Shown piece after piece: positions 51,693 to 56,998 of a stretch of DNA of 56,998 bases (positions are counted from its first letter, which is position 1; each line of letters starts with the position of its first letter). This DNA is from an uncultured Acidimicrobiales bacterium (GTDB lineage Bacteria; Actinomycetota; Acidimicrobiia; Acidimicrobiales; SZUA-35): the NCBI GenBank assembly GCA_937922045.1, contig CAKZXA010000071.1:1-56998 (forward strand), in the 5' to 3' direction. Under the pieces are notes generated by a model. That model was not told where the DNA came from. It made no database searches and was given only the letters and a program-made list of their open reading frames with translations. Both the position numbers and the translations under genes were made by a program.

Positions 51693-52358
51693 TCAGCGAC
51701 GCTCGTAATGATGGCCAGCCCGTGTGTGGTCGACAAGCTGAATGCGCTCAAGCGCTCGCAGACAATAGGTCAGCTTCTGCGCTTCGCCCCGAGATAGATC
51801 GGAGGCGCCAGCTATGTCGGCGGTCGTGAAGCGTTCGCCGACATCAACCGGCAGCCACGCAAGCAGGTCATCGGCCCCCTCCAGACGGAAACGATCCTCG
51901 AGCGTGCGGAGACGGCGATCGACGACACGCCAACCCCCTCGACCTCGTCTCGCCTTAGGATCCTCGACCTGCACCGCGTCGACAGTGACCAGCACAACCT
52001 CAAGCGTGAAGTTCGGATGGTCGAGTAAGGACGGAATGCTCACAAGCTCATCCAGAACACTATAGCGACTGCCCCTCTTGGGAGACTTTCGAGGACGACG
52101 CCCTTCCTTGTGAAGATAGGTAGCAACCGCAACCGGATGAACCACCTCAACCGGATAGCGCCCGAGCAAGGTATCTAGCTTGCGACCCATGGCCGCGAAG
52201 GAGCGCGTCTGGATCTCGATTAGTCGCTCACCTCGACGTATGTCGACGACAAAACCTTCGAGGTCGTGTTCGAAGACATCCCCCGGTTCGGCGACGATCA
52301 GCTTGAGTTCAGCGTGGAGTGAACTTTCGTTGAGGGTGCCGATACCGCTAGAAACCAT
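51693..52358 (-). CDS. Hypothetical protein, possible nuclease-like fold with C-terminal winged helix
   Basis: A 221-residue protein not recognised by name. The first 80 residues (HAELK, then HDLEGFVVDI, then RLIEIQTRSFAAMGRKL) have the spacing of a PD-(D/E)xK nuclease core: Asp32, then Glu48-x-Gln50, with Glu17 in the first helix. This is only a fold guess. A basic loop follows (GRRPRKSPKRGSR). The C-terminal 60 residues (FTTADIAGASDLSRGEAQKLTYCLRALERIQLVDHT) look like a winged helix. Related frames occur in other actinobacteria as single genes of unknown role. It is divergent from nudC with 84 bp between them. Confidence 0.6.
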   Translation of the reverse strand: MVSSGIGTLNESSLHAELKLIVAEPGDVFEHDLEGFVVDIRRGERLIEIQTRSFAAMGRKLDTLLGRYPVEVVHPVAVATYLHKEGRRPRKSPKRGSRYSVLDELVSIPSLLDHPNFTLEVVLVTVDAVQVEDPKARRGRGGWRVVDRRLRTLEDRFRLEGADDLLAWLPVDVGERFTTADIAGASDLSRGEAQKLTYCLRALERIQLVDHTRAGHHYERR

Positions 52359-52442
52359 GGAGAACCTGTCAAGATGGGTAGGGCGACAAGGCGCCGATCA
52401 CGGTTGCCACGCTAGCCCATCGGCACTCTAGAGGAGAGCACC

Positions 52443-53336
52443 TTGTCCCCGACCCAACCATCCGGCCTCCAGCCCGAGGACCGGCCGGTCCCCTTCGAGC
52501 CAGCGGTCGCCCTCGACGACACCGGTTCCAACGACAGTGGCCGAGTCTTCGTCCTGGATGCGCAACATCAGCTACTGCTTCTCGACGGACGCGTTCCCCA
52601 CCTCGATGATCTCGATGACCCCAACGAGGCGGTGCCCTTCGAGGACCGCCATCTTCTTGGGTTCTCCCAGGGGGTCGCCCAATGGGCGGCCCATGTACCG
52701 TCGGAGGCTGGCGGCGACGAGGCCACGGCCTTCGTCGCCGACGGCAACGTTGAGTGGGTCAATCTGCGAGCGGCCTTTGGCGCTCTACCAGAGCACGATT
52801 GGGTGCTCGCCGGCCGGGCATCTCAGATTCTCCGCTGGGATGCAGAACATCGTTTCTGCGGACGCTGCGGCTCGGCCACCTCGCATCACGCCAACGACCG
52901 AGCCCGCAAGTGCGAACGCTGCCGGCTCATGGCCTTTCCCCGTCTCAACCCTGCCGTCATCATGTTGGTCGAGCGCTCCGATGGGCATGCCCTGCTCGCA
53001 TGGGGTCGCCAGTTCCCCCAACGGTTCTATAGCGCCCTCGCCGGATTCGTCGAACCGGGCGAAAGCCTGGAACAGACCGTGGTCAGAGAGGTCAAGGAAG
53101 AGGTTGGGGTTGACGTTGGCAATGTTCGCTACTTCGGTTCCCAGCCCTGGCCCTTCCCCCATTCTCTAATGGTCGGCTTCCAGGCCGACTATCTCGACGG
53201 CAACATCGTCTTGCAGGAGGAAGAGATCTGCGATGCCGGGTGGTTCGCCCCCGATCGCCTACCACCAGTGCCGCGGGGCAAGATGTCCATCGCCGGTTGG
53301 TTGATCGAAGATTGGATTCAACGAACCGGGAGCTAA
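52443..53336 (+). CDS. nudC: NAD(+)/NADH diphosphatase (NudC)
   Basis: The 297-residue protein starts at TTG 52443 (GAGGAG 7 nt upstream). It has a zinc ribbon (Cys139, 142, 157 and 160 in CGRCG and CERC), then the Nudix box at 201-222 (GFVEPGESLEQTVVREVKEEVG) and the NudC-specific SQPWPFPHSLM (233-243), which reads the NAD substrate. The enzyme splits NADH to NMNH and AMP, and can decap NAD-capped RNA in other bacteria. Its N-terminal domain is divergent as usual. It is divergent from the unknown gene upstream. Confidence 0.95.
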   Translation: MSPTQPSGLQPEDRPVPFEPAVALDDTGSNDSGRVFVLDAQHQLLLLDGRVPHLDDLDDPNEAVPFEDRHLLGFSQGVAQWAAHVPSEAGGDEATAFVADGNVEWVNLRAAFGALPEHDWVLAGRASQILRWDAEHRFCGRCGSATSHHANDRARKCERCRLMAFPRLNPAVIMLVERSDGHALLAWGRQFPQRFYSALAGFVEPGESLEQTVVREVKEEVGVDVGNVRYFGSQPWPFPHSLMVGFQADYLDGNIVLQEEEICDAGWFAPDRLPPVPRGKMSIAGWLIEDWIQRTGS

Positions 53337-53364
53337 CAACCGCGTTCGCTTCTCAACCGATCTG

Positions 53365-53598
53365 TTAGTCCTTGGTCGCGATCGCGTTTGGCGTCACGTT
53401 CATCTTCGGTTCGTATTCTGCGGCCTCAACAGCACTGGACTCGGCCTGAAAGTTGGCGCGGAGGTCACGTGAGCAGCTCTCGCACGGCCCGTAGTACCTG
53501 GCCTCGACAGTCGACGCGCAGCGGGGGCATTCAAAGTGCAGCGAGCCCTCGACGGCTGCGTTGGCTTCATCGCCTTCGAAATTCATCGCCGTGTTCAT
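53365..53598 (-). CDS. Small zinc-ribbon protein
   Basis: The 77-residue protein has one zinc ribbon: CPRC, then CESC (FECPRCASTVEARYYGPCESC). Both flanks are polar. No known name. It converges on nudC with a gap of 28 bp and is divergent from the sugar ATPase gene. Codon use and the paired cysteines support a real gene. It may bind a nucleic acid or a partner protein. Confidence 0.6.
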   Translation of the reverse strand: MNTAMNFEGDEANAAVEGSLHFECPRCASTVEARYYGPCESCSRDLRANFQAESSAVEAAEYEPKMNVTPNAIATKD

Positions 53599-53651
53599 CC
53601 TCTAGTAGTAGCCGAAGCTGTACCGAAGGTGGGCGATCAAGGCCGGGCAAA

Positions 53652-53688
53652 ATTGGTCAACCACTGTCCACCAAATTGGTTGACCAAT
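53652..53688. promoter_or_regulatory. Paired palindromic sites, FadR/GntR-type operator candidate
   Basis: ATTGGTCAACC (53652-53662) and GGTTGACCAAT (53678-53688) are perfect 11-bp inverted arms. Each arm lies in its own smaller palindrome, TGGTCAACCA and TTGGTTGACCAA. A -10-like TAGGGT lies just downstream (53691-53696). The half-sites fit the TGGTnnACCA type used by FadR-like GntR regulators. The arms sit in the -35 area of the sugar ATPase promoter. Confidence 0.55.
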
Positions 53689-53753
53689 GCTAGGGTGCGG
53701 GAACAACGCATTGCCACAGCACAGAACCCTCAATCGGAAGGCGCCCGACCGAC

Positions 53754-54944
<1,191 letters not shown>

Positions 54945-55256
54945 CGGACATGCGCAACCAACGCCGCTCCATATGCTGTGGCCAACAGTCCGCAGCACGA
55001 TACCTGAGCGTGTGTTGGCCGATGAGAAGGTCTACCCATATGCGAACCGAAAGGGGCGAAACAACTCTTGTTTCGCCCCTTTTCGATAGTGGTCTAGGTA
55101 GTAGCCACGTGACGATGTGACCCGAAAGTCGCCGATCTATCACAGCCTGCGGTATCTTCGTTGTCAGTGGTCCAGCGGTTTCGCACGCGATACCTTCGAT
55201 GGAGCACCCTATGGCGGCAGTGAGTTCCTGAACTCTCGCAACAGGAGGAGGCGTGA
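54945..55256. other. 312-bp intergenic region
   Basis: It holds the strong terminator at 55048-55085 and the AGGAGG ribosome site of the next gene. I see nothing else. Confidence 0.5.
55048..55085 (+). terminator. Strong terminator after ugpC
   Basis: A 17-bp stem, CGAAAGGGGCGAAACAA with its complement (one extra T bulges), encloses a 3-nt loop. The right arm ends in a TTTT run. It lies 104 nt after the ugpC stop. Confidence 0.85.
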
Positions 55257-55739
55257 ATGGAAGACCCGGTTGTTTCCTTGGTCCTTGGTTTCGTGGTCGG
55301 CATAGCCGCCATGAGCATCCTTCTCGCTGTGGTCCTTCGTAAGAATCGGCAAGCCCACGATTATGAGATGGAAAGCACTCGCACCGATCTCATAGACCTC
55401 CGTGAGGAATTGTCTGTCGACAAGGAGACGAATCGCCACCTGCGCCACCAGCTGGCACAGGCCGCTCCCGGCTACCTTGCCTCAAACGCGGCTGAAGCCG
55501 GCCACGATCGCGACGCTGCAGTCAGCGAACGGGATCAGATGCTGGATCAGCTTCGATTGGCTCAAGAAGATCTCCAACATGTCCGCGACCGCCTCGCCGA
55601 CCGCGAGTCGAAACTACGCGAGTACCGCGAAGCCTTAAAGGAAATCCGGCTGTCGCTCGAGGCTTCCGGCGTGCAATCCCGGCTTGGAACCATCACCGGA
55701 GACGTTCCGCCCTCCACCGGAGTGTCCGCCGCCGAGTAG
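55257..55739 (+). CDS. Membrane-anchored coiled-coil protein
   Basis: The 160-residue protein has an N-terminal membrane helix (about 5-27, VVSLVLGFVVGIAAMSILLAVV), then a long charged coiled-coil (about 35-140) with repeated Leu/Arg/Glu heptads (DQMLDQLRLAQEDLQHVRDRLADRESKLREYREALKEI). AGGAGG lies 8 nt before the ATG. I know no exact family. This design is common in division or envelope scaffolds. The next small gene starts 5 nt after its stop, so they probably share an mRNA. Confidence 0.7.
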   Translation: MEDPVVSLVLGFVVGIAAMSILLAVVLRKNRQAHDYEMESTRTDLIDLREELSVDKETNRHLRHQLAQAAPGYLASNAAEAGHDRDAAVSERDQMLDQLRLAQEDLQHVRDRLADRESKLREYREALKEIRLSLEASGVQSRLGTITGDVPPSTGVSAAE

Positions 55740-55744
55740 AAGCG

Positions 55745-55972
55745 GTGGTGGTAATCGCTGCGATGGGGCCAGTATCTTTCGAGCCGATCGCTCGTGGTCT
55801 CGAACGAACCGAGGCGCTACGTTTAGCAGCCTTGCTCACCGCAGCAGGGATTCGGGCCCGTATCACCGATGGTGGTTCGACGATTCTGGTCGGCTCGGCC
55901 GATGCGTCGCGCTCCAGGGAGCTACTGGCTGACCAACCACCGTCCTCTGAGACGCCAGACAGACCCGATTAG
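55745..55972 (+). CDS. DUF2007-like small protein
   Basis: A 75-residue protein with RTEALRLAALLTAAGIRARITDGGSTILVGSADASRSRELLAD, the usual pattern of DUF2007/signal-transduction-like small proteins that recognise an aliphatic helix plus strand. GTG 55745 lies 5 nt after the previous stop; an ATG at 55763 is possible. Its close spacing suggests it is translated with the coiled-coil protein. Confidence 0.6.
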   Translation: MVVIAAMGPVSFEPIARGLERTEALRLAALLTAAGIRARITDGGSTILVGSADASRSRELLADQPPSSETPDRPD

Positions 55973-56002
55973 CTGGCAACGGACGAGGTCGAAGGTCGCC
56001 GA

Positions 56003-56998
56003 CTAGCTCGTGAGAATCCGCCGTGGACCGTCGGATGGTTCGCCGCAGTCGAGACGATCGATCGACGCCTCCCACATGTCCACGACCCGCAGCGCTGCGC
56101 TGGTACGACCCGAGTCGATATGGACCTTCGTCAACATCGACACCAGCTGTTCATCCAAGGGAGACGCCACCAGTCCACGCTCACAGGCCTTCTGAGCCAA
56201 ATCCAGCGTGCCGTTGCCGTGGTGCAGGACGGCCAGGCGCAGGGCCGCGTCGGCGGCCATCGCCTCGGACCTCGCCGCCTGATGGCTGTGGTCGCCGACC
56301 CATGTCCAGAAGCGTCTGGCCGGGGTTGAAAACGGAACGCCGCGTATCAGGTCCACCGCTTCTTGGAGCAAGGCGATTTCCTCGTCCTCGGCGTCGGCAG
56401 CCTGCGACCGGGTATACAACGCCTCAAAGTCGTCGAGATCACAGCTGACGCCAGACAAGCTGTAGCTTCCCTGGCTCGCCTCGGGTAGATGATGACGACC
56501 AATCCTCGCTCGCAACTCGGCGAGGAGGTTTGGAAATCGGCTGCGGGAGATCGCTCGCCCGTCCCACAGAGCATCGATGATTCGGTCGCGCGATGCTTGT
56601 CGGGAGGCAGCCAAAAAGGCGACGAGCGACAACTGCTGCGAGGTGAGAGCGGCGCCTTCAAGGCCTTCCACCCTCACCTCGCCCAGCAGGAGGACGCTCA
56701 ACGGGCGCGAGGAGGCCGGCTCGTCGGCCTGCCCCACCTCATCAGGATCAGTCGGTGCCGGTTCAGCCACTCGCAGCATGCGGGCCGGCGGGGGAAGGGG
56801 TGGAGATTCGCCCTCATCGATTCGGGCGCTGGCAGGCGGCAACGGTGGAAGCGACACCACATCGAGCGACCCGTCTCTTCCGACCGGCGGGCCGGCTCCC
56901 ACACCCTCACCTTCGACGTCTTTATCACCAACGATGCGAGCGGTGGGCGCTGTTATCGGGACTTGTGAAGGCAACGGAGGTCGCGGCCGGACAGGTTC
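56003..56998 (-). CDS. SARP/BTAD-type regulator, C-terminal part (runs off the window)
   Basis: The frame is open to the window edge, so the true start is outside; a TTG at 56974 is only the first possible codon here. The visible part starts with a Pro-rich acidic linker (to about residue 90). A winged-helix domain of the OmpR/SARP type follows (LSVLLLGEVRVEGLEGAALTSQQLSLVAFLA, then RDRIIDALWDGRAIS), then a bacterial transcriptional activation (BTAD) TPR-like domain (YTRSQAADAEDEEIALLQEAVDLIRGVPF, AADAALRLAVLHHGNGTLDLAQKACERGL). Larger BTAD proteins may carry membrane or LysM parts in the missing region. It probably controls secondary or envelope metabolism. Confidence 0.8.
   Translation of the reverse strand, partial: EPVRPRPPLPSQVPITAPTARIVGDKDVEGEGVGAGPPVGRDGSLDVVSLPPLPPASARIDEGESPPLPPPARMLRVAEPAPTDPDEVGQADEPASSRPLSVLLLGEVRVEGLEGAALTSQQLSLVAFLAASRQASRDRIIDALWDGRAISRSRFPNLLAELRARIGRHHLPEASQGSYSLSGVSCDLDDFEALYTRSQAADAEDEEIALLQEAVDLIRGVPFSTPARRFWTWVGDHSHQAARSEAMAADAALRLAVLHHGNGTLDLAQKACERGLVASPLDEQLVSMLTKVHIDSGRTSAALRVVDMWEASIDRLDCGEPSDGPRRILTS

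Overview
The window is a gene-dense piece of an actinobacterial chromosome. High-GC codon use, a DUF4916 protein, nickel superoxide dismutase with its own maturation protease, trehalose genes, a class F sortase, a P450, an LLM-type flavin oxidoreductase and an SARP/BTAD regulator all fit Actinomycetota. An uncultured or marine/freshwater Acidimicrobiia-like lineage is my best guess, but this is an inference from gene content and style, not from a marker gene. I saw no rRNA, tRNA, CRISPR array or intact mobile element.

Layout. 1-3.4 kb: the N-terminal part of a secreted subtilase, a decayed spot where an ISL3 transposase fragment abuts a doubly truncated SDR gene, an unrecognised protein and a membrane-anchored trypsin-like protease. 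3.6-10 kb: epoxide hydrolase, Tat-exported cyclase-family hydrolase, proline racemase, HNH nuclease, DUF4916 protein and an MBL-fold hydrolase. 10.3-20.3 kb: a giant indolepyruvate ferredoxin oxidoreductase, a divergent methyltransferase, a thioesterase remnant, an unusual UvrD-like helicase with an HRDC end, and class I fumarase. 20.3-28.7 kb: SDR, M20 peptidase, lipoprotein, acyl-CoA synthetase, thioredoxin/NHL protein, LLM oxidoreductase and P450. 28.7-36 kb: membrane-anchored HExxH protein, an OtsB-GH15 fusion, an ABC-F ATPase and the sodN-sodX pair. 36-46.9 kb: PaaI-like thioesterase, 2-hydroxyacid dehydrogenase, transsulfuration genes (cbs and metB-like), an MMPL-like membrane protein, a thiolase, otsA and a zinc alcohol dehydrogenase. 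46.9-57 kb: aroA, a class F sortase coupled to a pseudokinase/DUF4397 membrane protein, an unknown wHTH protein, nudC, a zinc-ribbon protein, a lone UgpC/MsiK-type sugar ATPase, two small proteins and an SARP/BTAD-type regulator that runs off the end.

How the genes connect. OtsA (44.4 kb) and OtsB-GH15 (30.4 kb) together can make and break down trehalose. cbs and the metB-like gene overlap and probably form a reverse transsulfuration pair. SodX is expected to process the SodN leader. The sortase overlaps its likely substrate gene by 4 nt. A window-wide feature is start-codon architecture: at least 12 genes have a TAnnnT hexamer ending 6-7 nt before the start codon, the layout of leaderless actinobacterial mRNAs. 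This also lets several start codons be corrected. The most interesting new-looking unit is the pseudokinase/DUF4397 protein plus class F sortase at 48.3-51.3 kb.
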